Part shown: positions 1-9,464 of the stretch, piece after piece
Layout: the number at the start of each line of letters is the position of its first letter
Numbering within the stretch: the stretch's first letter is position 1
Assembly (NCBI GenBank): GCA_937902925.1
Contig: CALFNN010000013.1
Location: forward strand, 83,933 to 147,932
Direction: 5' to 3'
From: an uncultured Opitutaceae bacterium
Lineage (GTDB): Bacteria > Verrucomicrobiota > Verrucomicrobiia > Opitutales > Opitutaceae
DNA: 64,000 nucleotides
Notes under the pieces: generated by a model
Databases searched by the model: none
Told to the model about the DNA's origin: nothing
What the model saw: the letters and a program-made list of their open reading frames with translations, nothing else
Made by a program: the position numbers and the translations under genes

Positions 1-1
1 G

Positions 2-3000
2 CTCACGCTTGCCGCGGAAAGCGGCAGTTCGGGCAAGGCGCTCGAGGCGCTCCTCGGCACCATGAACCCCGAACAGTTCGCCGAGGGCCGCCGGCGCCTC
101 GCCGCGCTGCGCGCCACCAATCCCTACCTCAAGGCGCCCCCGCCCCGTCCCGCCCCCGCCGCCACGACGTCTCCCACGATCCCTGACTCCGGCCGGGGCG
201 CTCCACCCGCCGCCCCCGACCCGGGGCGCGGCGCACCTCCCGCCGCTCCCGGCGCCGACGCCTCGGTCGCCCACACCGCCGAGGCGAAAAATCTCTACGA
301 CCAGCTCTCCCATGTCACCGAGGAGAAACGCCAGGCCACCCTCGAACTCACCGCCGCCCGCGCGGAAATCGACCGTCTCAAGGCCGGCGCCGGGCCCGCC
401 CCCGTCGGCACCCGCGACGCCGCTCCGGCCCCCGCGGACGACACCGCGCACGAACTCGCCCAGGCGAAGGCGCGCATCGACGAACTCACCGCCACGCTCA
501 ATGCCCAGACCGCCGGCAAGGCCAGCTCGCAGGCGGCGGTCGCCAAGGCGGACGCCGCTCTCGCCGCGCAGACGCGCGATCTCGCCACCGCCCGCGCGGA
601 CGCGGAAAAAAACCGCGTCGCCCTCGCCGCCGCCCAGGAAAAACTCGCCGCCGCGGAGGCGGGCCGCACCGAGCTCGCCGCCCAGGCCGGCGCCGCCGAC
701 AACCTCAACGCGCAACTCGCCGCCACCACCGCGAAGGCTGACGCGGCCAATCGCGAGAACGCCACGCTGCGGGAACAGGTGCAAACCCTCGAAGCTGCCC
801 GCATCTCGCTCGGGACCGAAAAATCCCAGACGGCCGACGCCGCGGCCAGGGCCACCGCCGCCACCGCAGACCAGCTCGCCCGCCTCACCGCTGAACGCGA
901 TTCGCTCGCCGGCCGCCTCGCCTCCGCCGAGAATCTCGCCCGCGCCGCCGGCGACGCGCAGGCCAAGGCCGCGCTCACGGCCGGGGCTCTCGCCAAGGCC
1001 GACGCCCTCGCCGCCGAGCTTGCGACCGCTCGCCGCGACCTCGCCACCAGCGAGTCCAGGCTGGCTTCCGCTACGGTCGATCTCGCTGCCCGGACCGCCG
1101 CGGCCGGGGATGCCGCCGCCAAATCCGAGGCGCAGGCCCGCGATCTCGCTCAGGCAAAATCCCAGATCGTCGACCTCACGGCACGCGTCACCGCCGCCGA
1201 AGCCGCCCGCCCCGAGCCCGAGGCGCCGAAACTCCGCGCCGATCTCGCTGCCGTCCGCACCCGCCTCCAGGAGGCCGCCGATGAACTCACCCAGGCCCGC
1301 GCCGACCGGGAAAAGACCGCCGCCGAGACTGTCGCGACGCTGACCGCCGAAAAAGCCCGCGCAGCCGACACCCTCGCCAAGCTCACGAACGAAAAGGACG
1401 CCCTCGCCGCGCGCCTTGCGCAGGTCGAGGCCGGCGCCCAGACCACGGCGAAGAACAACGCCGACAAGATCGCGTCGCTCACCGCCGAGGCGGCCGCCAA
1501 TTCCTCGGCCAGGGCGGATGCCGCCGGCAAGACCCGCGAACTCGACGCCGCCACTCGCGCCCTCGCCGACTCCCGTCAGCAGCTCGCCTCCACCGAGGCG
1601 AAACTCCGCGACGCCACCACCGCAGCCCAGCGCTCCGACGCCTCCGCCCAGTCGGCCCAGACCGCCGCGGACGCCGCCACCCGCGAAACCACCGCCCAGC
1701 TCGCGCAGCTCCGCGCCCAGGTTCAATCGCTCGAAAGCGACCGCGCTTCCGTCGCGTCCGCCAAGGCACAGTCCGACAACCGCGTCGCGCAACTCACCAC
1801 CGACCTCGCCGCGGCGCGCCAGCAGACGGAGACCGCCCAATCCCGTGCCGCGCGCACCGACACCGCCGCCGCCCAGTCCGCCGACGCGCTTCGTGCCACG
1901 CAGGCCCAACTCGCCGACCTCACGAACCAGCTCGCCGCCGCCCGCCAGGCCGCCGACGACGCCCGCGCCGGGAAGGACCGCGCCGCCGTGGCACTCGCCG
2001 CCGAAACTTCCGCGCGGCAGGCGGCTGTCGCTTCCCGCGACAATTCCGACGCCGCGGCAAAAAAATCCGCCGATCAAATCGCTCAATTAAATGCTCAGGT
2101 CCAGTCGTTGGAGGGCGAACGCTCCGCGCTCTCCGCCGACAAAGCCCAGGCCGCCGATCGGATCGCAAAACTTACCGCCGACCTCGCCACCTCCCGGCAG
2201 ACCGCCGACGACGCCCAGGGCCGTGCCGACCAGGGCGCCGCCTCCGCGGCCCAGGCCGCCCCGCAGCTTGCGGATCTCAGGTCCCGACTCGCCGCCGCGA
2301 CCAGCGCCCGTGAAGCCGCCGAAGCCGCCGCGAAGACGACGGCCGACCAGCTGGCCGCGGCCCGCGACCAGACGAAGTCCCTCGAAGCCAGCCGCGCCGC
2401 CCTCGCGGCGGACAAGACGAAGGCGGCTGACGCCCTCACCCGGGTCACTGCCGAGCGCGACGCGCTGGCCACCCGCGTCACGAAAGCCGAGGCCGCCGCG
2501 CTCAACAACGGCGAGGCGCAGACCAAGGCCGCCTCGCTCGCCGTCGAACTCGCCGGCACGCAGAAACAAATCGAGTCCGCCCGCGCCACCGCGACGCAGG
2601 CGACCGCCGAAAAAACCTCGGCCGAGGCCGACCTCGCCGCCGCGCAAAAGAAACTCGCCGGCGTTTCCGCCGATCTTTCCACGCGAACCGCCGAGGCCAA
2701 ATCGGCCGCCGCCGCGCGCGATGCCGCCCAGGCCGCCGTCGCCGACGCGAAGGCCACCGCCGCCGCCCGAGCCCGCGAAATCGCCACGCTCAACGCCAGG
2801 CTCACCACCGCCGAATCCGCCGCGAAGGACGCGGCCGACGCGCAATCGCAGGCCTCGTCGGCCACCGGCAAACAGGTCGCCGCGCTGCAGGCCCAACTCG
2901 CCACGCTCCAGACGCGTCTCGCGTCCACCGAGTCGTCCGCGAAGGATGGTGCGGCCGAGCTCGCCCGCCTGCGCGACCAACTGCAGTCGGTTTCCGCCGA

Positions 3001-5791
3001 GCGGGCCAGCCTTGCCGCCGCGAAGACGCAGTCCGCCGACGCGCTCACCCGCCTGACGCGCGAGAAGGACGACCTCTCCGCGCGGCTCACGAGGGCCGAG
3101 GCCGCCGCCGCGACCGGCGGCAACGCCCAGACCAAGGCGACCACGCTCGCCGCGGACCTCGCCGCCGCGCAACAGGAACTTTCCTCCGCCCGCGCCCTGG
3201 CCGCCCAGGCCGCCGCTGAAAAATCGCAGGCCGAATCCGCCCTGGCCGCCGCGCGCGACGAAGCCGCCACACGCGCCCGCACGGCCTCCGATTCCACCAG
3301 CCAGGTTGCCGCCTTGCAGGCGCAACTCGCGACCGCACGGCAGCGCCTCAACGATTCCGAGTCCACCGCCAAGTCCGACGCCGCGGAACTCAAGAAGCTG
3401 CAAACCCAGCTCCAGTCGGTCTCCGCGGAGCGCGCCACGCTCGCCGCCGACAAAACGAAGTCCGCCGATTCACTCGCCCAGCTGGCGCGCGAAAAAGACA
3501 CGCTCACCGCCCGTCTCACGCGCGCCGAGGCTGCCGCACTCACTTCCGGCGAGGCCCAGACCAAGGCCGCCGATCTCGCCGACAAACTCGCCGCCGCCCA
3601 AAAGGACGCCGAGTCCGCCCGCACGCTCGCCGCGCAAAACGCCGCCACCCAGTCCAAGGCCGAAGCGGACCTGGCGACCGCCCAGTCCAAACTCTCCGCC
3701 CAAGCGCAGGCCGGCGCCGACGCTGCGCGGCAAATCGCCACCCTGCAGGCCCAGCTCCAGTCGCTCTCCAGCGAGCGCTCCGCGCTCACCGCCGAGAACA
3801 CGAAAGCCACCGGCGCGGCCAAGGCCCTCCAGGCCGAAAACGAAACGCTCGCCGCGCGCCTCACTCGCGCCGAATCCGCCGCGCGCACCGCTGGTGAAGC
3901 CCGGGCCCAGGCCGCCGATCTCTCCGCTCAACTCGCCGCCGCCCAGCGGGACGCGGAGTCCGCGCGCACCCTCGCCGCGCAAAACGCCGCCGCCCACTCC
4001 AAGGCCGAGACCGATCTCGCCGCCGCGCAATCGCAGGTCGCCGCGCTCTCCACGCAGGTGCGGGCCGCCGCCGACGTGATGGCCCAGGTCACCGCCCTGC
4101 AGGCGCAACTTCAATCGCTCTCGGCCGAGCGCGCCAAGTCCGCCGACGCCGTGCAAAAGCTCACGACGGAAAAAGACGCCCTCGCCGCCCGGCTCGCGTC
4201 CGCCGAGGCCGCGAGCCGTGCCGGCAGCGACAACGCGGCCAGGCTGGAATCGCTGAACGCCGATCTCGCCGCGGCCCGCCGGGACGCGGCATCCGCCAGG
4301 GCGCTCGCCACCAAGACCGACGCCGAGCGCTCCGCCGCGCTCGCCGCGGCCGACCAGGCGCGCGCCAAACTCGCCGCCAGCGAATCCACCCGCGCCGACC
4401 TGTCGGCTCGCGTGCAGGCCGCGACGCAGGCGTCCGCGACTGGTGCCCAGGCCGCGCAACAAGTCTCCGCACTCTCGACCCAGCTCGCCGAGGTCCGCTC
4501 CCAGTTGGCCGCGAGCCGGCAGGACGCCACCGCCGCCGCCGCGGAAAAGGACCGGCTCGGCGCGGCGCTCGCCGCGGCCACCTCGGCCAAAACCGACACC
4601 GAATCCGCCGAAAAGAATGCCGCCGCCGAACTCGCCCGCGCTCGCGCGCAAGTCGAAAGCCTGACCGCCGAGCGCGCGGCGCTCGCCGGGGAAAAAGACC
4701 GGACCGCGGCCGCGCTCACCCGCGAGAAGGACGATCTCGCCGCCCGACTCGCCCAGGCGGAAGCCGCCAGCCGCGTCGCCGCGAGCACCCCGCCGCCCGA
4801 CGCCGGTCTCGCCGCCGAATTGTCCGCCAAGACCGCGGCCGCCGCGGAAGCCGCGGCCAGGGCGAATTCCCTCGCGGGCGAACTGGCCGAAGCCCGTCGC
4901 GCCCTCGCCGATTCCCGGCAGCAGCTCGCCGCGGTGCGCGAAGCCGCCGACACCTCCACCAAGGCTGCGGCAACGGCCGGGGCTTCCGCCAAAAACACCG
5001 CCGACCAGCTCGCGACACTTCGTGCGCAAGTCCAGTCGCTCGAGGCCGCCCGCACCGAGCAGGCCGAGACCGCCACCCGCGCCGCCCGCCTCGCCGGGGA
5101 AAACCAATCGCTGTCGGCTCGTCTCGCCCAGGCCGAGTCCGCGCTCGCCGCCAAATCCAGCGCACCCGCCGCGGACGCCGCGGCCGATCACGACAAGCTC
5201 GCCCGCGAATCCGCGGCCCGCGCGGATGCCGAGGATAAACTCGCGACCGCGCTCCAGTCCTACACTCTCCTCACCAAGGAGCGCGACGATCTCGCGGCCC
5301 GCCTCGCCGAGGCGCAGGCGAAACCCGCGACGCCCGTCGCGGCTCCCGCCCCCGCTGTCTCCGCCACCGAACTCGAGGCGCTGCGCGACCGGGCCGCGGC
5401 CGCCGAGCGCCGCGCCGATCTCGCGCAGGCGGAGCTCGCGCGCGTCAACCACGCGCTCGCCACCTTGCCGCAGTCCCCGCCGCCCGCACGCGAACCGGTC
5501 CCCGCCGCGCGCGAGAACGTTGCCGCCCGTGAGCCGGGTCGCGCCACGCCCGTCCGCCCCGGCTCCGCCGCCGCCGCCGCGGTCCTTGGCGCACCCACCG
5601 GCGCACCGGTCGCGGCAACCGGGGCGCCGGCGCCGCGTTTCCACACCATCGCCCTCGGCGACACGCTGTCCAAGATTTCGCTGCAGTATTACGGCACCAC
5701 CAGCCGCTGGACGGAAATTCTCGCGGCAAATCGCGACATCCTGCGCGACGAACGCAGCATGGTCGTCGGTCGCTCCTTACGTATTCCGTAG
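2..5791 (+). CDS. Giant coiled-coil protein with C-terminal LysM domain (5' end outside window)
   Basis: The frame is open from the first bases of the window, so the gene probably starts upstream; an internal ATG at position 62 is possible, but it has no signal peptide after it. From that ATG the product would be 1909 residues. A short Pro/Ala-rich stretch is followed by about 1700 residues of Ala-, Glu-, Lys-, Arg- and Gln-rich coiled coil built from degenerate repeats, recognisable by recurring LQS(V/L)(S/E)(A/S)ER and LTRAEAAA blocks. The last 50 residues form a LysM-type domain (GDTLSKISLQYYG, then SLRIP), which binds peptidoglycan-like glycans. Two smaller lipoproteins with the same coiled coil plus LysM plan follow on the same strand. 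Its role is unknown; an envelope tether or spacer is an inference. The repeats carry strong composition bias, which produces long shadow frames on both strands. Confidence 0.85.
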   Translation, partial: LTLAAESGSSGKALEALLGTMNPEQFAEGRRRLAALRATNPYLKAPPPRPAPAATTSPTIPDSGRGAPPAAPDPGRGAPPAAPGADASVAHTAEAKNLYDQLSHVTEEKRQATLELTAARAEIDRLKAGAGPAPVGTRDAAPAPADDTAHELAQAKARIDELTATLNAQTAGKASSQAAVAKADAALAAQTRDLATARADAEKNRVALAAAQEKLAAAEAGRTELAAQAGAADNLNAQLAATTAKADAANRENATLREQVQTLEAARISLGTEKSQTADAAARATAATADQLARLTAERDSLAGRLASAENLARAAGDAQAKAALTAGALAKADALAAELATARRDLATSESRLASATVDLAARTAAAGDAAAKSEAQARDLAQAKSQIVDLTARVTAAEAARPEPEAPKLRADLAAVRTRLQEAADELTQARADREKTAAETVATLTAEKARAADTLAKLTNEKDALAARLAQVEAGAQTTAKNNADKIASLTAEAAANSSARADAAGKTRELDAATRALADSRQQLASTEAKLRDATTAAQRSDASAQSAQTAADAATRETTAQLAQLRAQVQSLESDRASVASAKAQSDNRVAQLTTDLAAARQQTETAQSRAARTDTAAAQSADALRATQAQLADLTNQLAAARQAADDARAGKDRAAVALAAETSARQAAVASRDNSDAAAKKSADQIAQLNAQVQSLEGERSALSADKAQAADRIAKLTADLATSRQTADDAQGRADQGAASAAQAAPQLADLRSRLAAATSAREAAEAAAKTTADQLAAARDQTKSLEASRAALAADKTKAADALTRVTAERDALATRVTKAEAAALNNGEAQTKAASLAVELAGTQKQIESARATATQATAEKTSAEADLAAAQKKLAGVSADLSTRTAEAKSAAAARDAAQAAVADAKATAAARAREIATLNARLTTAESAAKDAADAQSQASSATGKQVAALQAQLATLQTRLASTESSAKDGAAELARLRDQLQSVSAERASLAAAKTQSADALTRLTREKDDLSARLTRAEAAAATGGNAQTKATTLAADLAAAQQELSSARALAAQAAAEKSQAESALAAARDEAATRARTASDSTSQVAALQAQLATARQRLNDSESTAKSDAAELKKLQTQLQSVSAERATLAADKTKSADSLAQLAREKDTLTARLTRAEAAALTSGEAQTKAADLADKLAAAQKDAESARTLAAQNAATQSKAEADLATAQSKLSAQAQAGADAARQIATLQAQLQSLSSERSALTAENTKATGAAKALQAENETLAARLTRAESAARTAGEARAQAADLSAQLAAAQRDAESARTLAAQNAAAHSKAETDLAAAQSQVAALSTQVRAAADVMAQVTALQAQLQSLSAERAKSADAVQKLTTEKDALAARLASAEAASRAGSDNAARLESLNADLAAARRDAASARALATKTDAERSAALAAADQARAKLAASESTRADLSARVQAATQASATGAQAAQQVSALSTQLAEVRSQLAASRQDATAAAAEKDRLGAALAAATSAKTDTESAEKNAAAELARARAQVESLTAERAALAGEKDRTAAALTREKDDLAARLAQAEAASRVAASTPPPDAGLAAELSAKTAAAAEAAARANSLAGELAEARRALADSRQQLAAVREAADTSTKAAATAGASAKNTADQLATLRAQVQSLEAARTEQAETATRAARLAGENQSLSARLAQAESALAAKSSAPAADAAADHDKLARESAARADAEDKLATALQSYTLLTKERDDLAARLAEAQAKPATPVAAPAPAVSATELEALRDRAAAAERRADLAQAELARVNHALATLPQSPPPAREPVPAARENVAAREPGRATPVRPGSAAAAAVLGAPTGAPVAATGAPAPRFHTIALGDTLSKISLQYYGTTSRWTEILAANRDILRDERSMVVGRSLRIP

Positions 5792-5858
5792 TCCGTAATT
5801 TCCGCACGCGCTAAAGATTGCGCGACTTTCGGCGATTTCTTTCCTTTTTTGGACGCCG

Positions 5859-7307
5859 ATGCGCCTTCCCCGCGACATATCCGCCCTCGCCCTTCTCGCC
5901 ATCCTGGCGTTGAGCGGATGCAGCTACGTTCACTTCGGCCGGCTGCCCGTGTCAGAGGCCACCGTCGTCGGCGACGAGCAGGTGCTGAAGGAAAACGCCG
6001 ACCTGCGCACGGAGAAGAAAATGCTCCAGCAGGAGCTCGCCCTCTCGCACGCCCAGGGCGAGGCGCTGCGCTCCGCGATCGAGAACCGGGCCTCCGACGG
6101 CGACACCTCCAAGCGCCTCACCGAAAAACTCAACGAGACGACTCGCGAACTCGCGACGCTCCGCGCCAACTATGCGAAGCTCCAGGCCGAGCGCGCGCAG
6201 TCGCCCGGCGCCAATCCCGCGGACATCGCCGCGCTCCAATCCAAGCTCGGCACGACCGAGGAAAAGCTCGCCGATTCCCTGCACAACTACACCCAGCTCC
6301 AGGAGGAGATCGGCCGGCTGCGCACCGAGGTCGACCACACCCGCACCGAGAATCTCGCGCTGACCGAGAAGGTGAAGGTCGTCACCGCGCAAAACGCCGA
6401 GGCCCAGGCCGCGCTCGCGCAGCTCAACACCCAGTTGCTCGCACAAAAAGAGGAGCGCACCCGCGTCGAGCAGGATGCCGCCACGCTCCGCACCCAGTTG
6501 CAGTCGGCCAATTCCCGCCTCTCCGCCCTCGCCCAGCAGCGCACCGGCGCCGCCGGCGATGCGCGCGCCCTCGCCGCCACGACCGACCCGAAGGCCGCCG
6601 ACGCCGGCTCCGTGGAGGTTCGGACGCAGCTCGAGGCGCTGCGCAAGCAGGTGTGGACGCTCGAGAGCGAACGCACCGAGCTGGAGCAGAAACTCGCGGC
6701 CGCCGAGGCCATCGCCAAAAACCCGGCCTACGCCAACGCCCAGGCCCAGGCGGAAACCAAGGCCAAACTCACCGAGGCACTGGAGAACGCCAAGATGCTC
6801 CGGGATGAAAACGACCACCTCAAGACCAGCGTCGCCGATTTCGTAAAGACCAAGGCCGACCTCGAGGCCGCGCTCGCCAAGGCGAGGAGCGATGCGCTCG
6901 ACCCCGGCCAGGCCCAATCCCTCCGCGACCAGTTGCGGCAGGCACAGGCCCAGGTTTCCACGCTGGCCGATGAAAACTCCCTGCTGAAGGCCCGCGTCGC
7001 CGCCGCCGGCGGTGCCAGCGGTTCCGGCGCCGCCACCAGCGTCGCTCCGGCCGGAGTGCAACCCGGCTCCGCCGTCACCGCGACGTTCGTCACCAGCTCG
7101 GGCAGTCCCGTGAATTCCGGCCTCTCGGTTCGATCGAGCGGCGGACCGCTGCGCTTCCACACCGTCGCGTCGGGCGACACCCTCTCGAAAATTTCCAATC
7201 TCTACTACGGCACGCCCTCCCGTTGGGCCGACATCCTCGTGGCCAATCGCGACGTCCTCGGCGAGAACAACAACCTCGTCATCGGCCGCACGCTCCGGAT
7301 TCCGTAG
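5859..7307 (+). CDS. Coiled-coil lipoprotein with C-terminal LysM domain
   Basis: A 482-residue lipoprotein. The start at 5859 gives a signal peptide with lipobox LSGC and the acylated cysteine at residue 21. Just after it is the sequence YVHFGRLP, which recurs almost unchanged (YIHFGRLP) in the next gene, as do KMLQQEL and LNETTRELA. Residues about 40 to 380 are heptad-rich coiled coil. The C-terminal 50 residues are a LysM domain (SGDTLSKISNLYYG, ending RTLRIP) nearly identical to the end of the giant upstream protein. It is likely anchored in the outer or inner membrane with the LysM domain contacting peptidoglycan. The tandem arrangement suggests duplication. No enzymatic domain is visible. 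Confidence 0.85.
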   Translation: MRLPRDISALALLAILALSGCSYVHFGRLPVSEATVVGDEQVLKENADLRTEKKMLQQELALSHAQGEALRSAIENRASDGDTSKRLTEKLNETTRELATLRANYAKLQAERAQSPGANPADIAALQSKLGTTEEKLADSLHNYTQLQEEIGRLRTEVDHTRTENLALTEKVKVVTAQNAEAQAALAQLNTQLLAQKEERTRVEQDAATLRTQLQSANSRLSALAQQRTGAAGDARALAATTDPKAADAGSVEVRTQLEALRKQVWTLESERTELEQKLAAAEAIAKNPAYANAQAQAETKAKLTEALENAKMLRDENDHLKTSVADFVKTKADLEAALAKARSDALDPGQAQSLRDQLRQAQAQVSTLADENSLLKARVAAAGGASGSGAATSVAPAGVQPGSAVTATFVTSSGSPVNSGLSVRSSGGPLRFHTVASGDTLSKISNLYYGTPSRWADILVANRDVLGENNNLVIGRTLRIP

Positions 7308-7424
7308 CGCGGCGATCTGCGTTTGCCGCGCCGGCCCGCGGCAGGCCCGGCGGGAAACTCCGTCCGGGCCGCCCTCCGCAGCGGAAAGATTGCCTGCCGC
7401 CGCGAATCCGCCTTCATCGCGCTC

Positions 7425-8420
7425 ATGCGAATTTTCCGCACCCTGCTCGCGCTCGCCCTGCTCCCCGTGCTCGGCGGCTGCGGCTATATTCACTTCGGCC
7501 GGCTGCCCGAATCGTCGGCGCCCCCGGGCGACTCCGCGCTCTCGACCGCCTACTCGAATCTCAGCACCGAGCACAAGATGCTCCAGCAGGAACTCCTGCT
7601 GGCCCAAAAGGAACGCAACACCCTCCGCGACGCCCTCGACAATCGCTCGACCGACGGCGCCGCCTCCTCCGACCTGACCACCCGCCTCAACGAAACCACC
7701 CGCGAACTCGCCGCCCTCCGCGCAAGCTACGCCAAGCTGCAGGCGGCGCATGCCGACCAACCCGCCGCCGCAGCCGCCGATCCCGCGCTGCAGCAAAAAC
7801 TCAACGGCCTCGAGGACCAGCTCGCCACGTCCCTCCACAACTACACGCAGCTGCAGGAGGAAAACACGCGGCTCCGGGCCGAGGTCGACTCCACCCGGGC
7901 CGAAAACACCACGCTCGCCGCGCAGGTGAAAACCGTCACCGCCCGGAACGAGGAGGCCCAGGCCGCGCTCGCCCAGCTCAACACGGAATTGCTGATGCAA
8001 AAGGAGGCCCGCGCCCGCGCCGAGCAACAGACGGCCGCGACCCATGCCCAACTCACCGCCGTCCTCGCCCAAAATTCCACCACCGCACCCACGCTCGCCA
8101 GCGCACGCGAGTCCTCCGCCGACAGCGCCGCGACGCTGCGCCTTGCGAAGGCTCCGCCCGCCGACGCCCCCGCCACCGCCGAGCTGCGCACCAACCCCGA
8201 CCGCCTCCGTTCCGCCGCGTCGCCGGAGACGGCCTCGGCTCCCGCTCCCGCGCCGAGAATCCACGTGGTCAAGGCCGGCGACACGCTCGAGATCATCGCC
8301 CAGAAATACTACGGCGACCCCAGTCGCTGGCCCCTGCTCTACTCGGCCAACAACGCCCTCCTGAGCGGCGGCCGTCAGCTCAAGCCCGGCATGGAGCTGG
8401 AGATTCCGCCCGCCAACTGA
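7425..8420 (+). CDS. Coiled-coil lipoprotein with C-terminal LysM domain, paralogue of the preceding gene
   Basis: A 331-residue lipoprotein. I chose the ATG at 7425 because it begins a typical lipoprotein signal (hydrophobic stretch, then LGGC with the cysteine at residue 19); an earlier in-frame start would add an Arg/Pro-rich extension. The block after the cysteine (GYIHFGRLPES) and the coiled-coil blocks KMLQQEL and LNETTRELA mark it as a paralogue of the upstream lipoprotein. The C-terminus carries a LysM domain (KAGDTLEIIAQKYYGDPSRW) of a more divergent type than the other two. It is the last gene of the three-gene LysM cluster, separated from a convergent gene by a perfect palindrome at 8469-8485. 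Confidence 0.85.
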   Translation: MRIFRTLLALALLPVLGGCGYIHFGRLPESSAPPGDSALSTAYSNLSTEHKMLQQELLLAQKERNTLRDALDNRSTDGAASSDLTTRLNETTRELAALRASYAKLQAAHADQPAAAAADPALQQKLNGLEDQLATSLHNYTQLQEENTRLRAEVDSTRAENTTLAAQVKTVTARNEEAQAALAQLNTELLMQKEARARAEQQTAATHAQLTAVLAQNSTTAPTLASARESSADSAATLRLAKAPPADAPATAELRTNPDRLRSAASPETASAPAPAPRIHVVKAGDTLEIIAQKYYGDPSRWPLLYSANNALLSGGRQLKPGMELEIPPAN

Positions 8421-8468
8421 CCGCGGCCCCGCACCGGTCATACCCGCTGCCGGTCGCAACGGACACGA

Positions 8469-8485
8469 CATGACGCAGCGTCATG
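8469..8485. repeat. Perfect 17-base palindrome between convergent genes
   Basis: The arms CATGACGC and GCGTCATG flank a single base, giving a perfect 8-1-8 inverted repeat in the 137-base gap between the convergent LysM lipoprotein and thioredoxin-like genes. It has no T-run, so it is a poor intrinsic terminator; a one-base loop is also too tight for an RNA hairpin. A DNA-binding site or a bidirectional transcription stop remains possible. Confidence 0.5.
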
Positions 8486-8557
8486 GACGCGATCCAGATG
8501 GCGCGTTCGCCAGTCCGGTGAACGCAGGCTGGTGATCCGCCGTGCGCCAATGACGCC

Positions 8558-9385
8558 TCAGGTCTTCACCCGCGGATTTTTCCGCCGGTAGTCGCGCAGG
8601 ATTCTCCACGTGTCGTCCAGCACCGCATCGGGGCCGACATAGCTCCCATGGCGGTTCGTGTCGGAGAGCACCCGGCCGTTCTCGTCCACCAGCACGAGGC
8701 ACGGGATGCCATCGCCACAGTAACGCGTGATTTCGCGCGCCGCCGGGATCGCAGCGAAGCGCAACGCCGGCCACGCCATGTGGTCGTCCCGCATGTAGGC
8801 GGACATGTCGGCGGCGGAGTGGTCGCTGCTGACCAGCACGACTTCGAACTCGGGATAAAGTGCCCGGATCTTGCCGTAGGCGTCGACGAACCCGGGCGTG
8901 AACTCGCGGCACGGCGGACACCAGCTCGCGGAAAAATACAGCGCGTAAAACTTCACCCCCGCTAGGCGGGCTGCGGCAACCGGTTTGAGCGCGCCGCCCT
9001 CGAGCGCCACGAGCCGGCCGGCGAGTTCCCGCTCCAGCGCGTTGGCGGGCACAGCGACCGCGGGCGCGACGGCCGGCGGCGGCGCTGGCACCGCCTCCCG
9101 CGGCAACACCGGCGCAGCTTCCGTTGCAGCCGGCGCCGCCTCGGCGCGCGGCAGGTCCGTGCGGTCGGCCGGCACACGCCCGTTCACATTGCGGTAACGC
9201 ACGAGGGCATATCCCCCGGCGAGGTCGACCAGCGAGAGTTTCGCGCCCGGCTCCAGCCCGATGCTGCCGGTCACCTTGTCGCCGCGCACGAGTTCGAGCC
9301 GCGTCGGCGCGGTCACGGTGATTTCATCCGGCAACGCCGCGCCCAGCCGCAGCCCGAGGCCCGCAACGAGGATCACGCCAACCAT
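8558..9385 (-). CDS. Secreted thioredoxin-like (TlpA/nucleoredoxin-type) protein with N-terminal SH3-like domain
   Basis: A 275-residue protein starting at the ATG whose complement lies at 9383-9385; it opens with a hydrophobic signal sequence, whereas longer in-frame starts give Arg-rich sequence. Residues about 25-80 resemble an SH3-like domain, followed by an Ala/Pro linker. Residues about 140-265 are a thioredoxin fold with the redox motif WCPPC at 155-159 and a cis-proline loop GIPC at 226-229. The spacing fits nucleoredoxin/TlpA-like thiol-disulfide oxidoreductases acting in the periplasm. The partner is not identifiable from the neighbours. It lies downstream of the sigma factor gene on the same strand after a 79-base gap. 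Confidence 0.8.
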   Translation of the reverse strand: MVGVILVAGLGLRLGAALPDEITVTAPTRLELVRGDKVTGSIGLEPGAKLSLVDLAGGYALVRYRNVNGRVPADRTDLPRAEAAPAATEAAPVLPREAVPAPPPAVAPAVAVPANALERELAGRLVALEGGALKPVAAARLAGVKFYALYFSASWCPPCREFTPGFVDAYGKIRALYPEFEVVLVSSDHSAADMSAYMRDDHMAWPALRFAAIPAAREITRYCGDGIPCLVLVDENGRVLSDTNRHGSYVGPDAVLDDTWRILRDYRRKNPRVKT

Positions 9386-9464
9386 GCGACATGGGAACAA
9401 CACGACGCCGGAGGCTGCCCGGCCCCGCGGGCCTTTCCAAGCCTGCACGGATTCGCAAAAACGC

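Noticed and set aside
2087..5644. Overlapping frames inside the giant coiled-coil gene
   Set aside because: Repetitive GCC/CGC-rich codons keep all frames open; only the frame ending in a LysM domain makes biological sense.
1..5791. Direct repeats in the first gene as a CRISPR-like array
   Set aside because: Repeats are degenerate, variable in length and in frame; they encode coiled coil.
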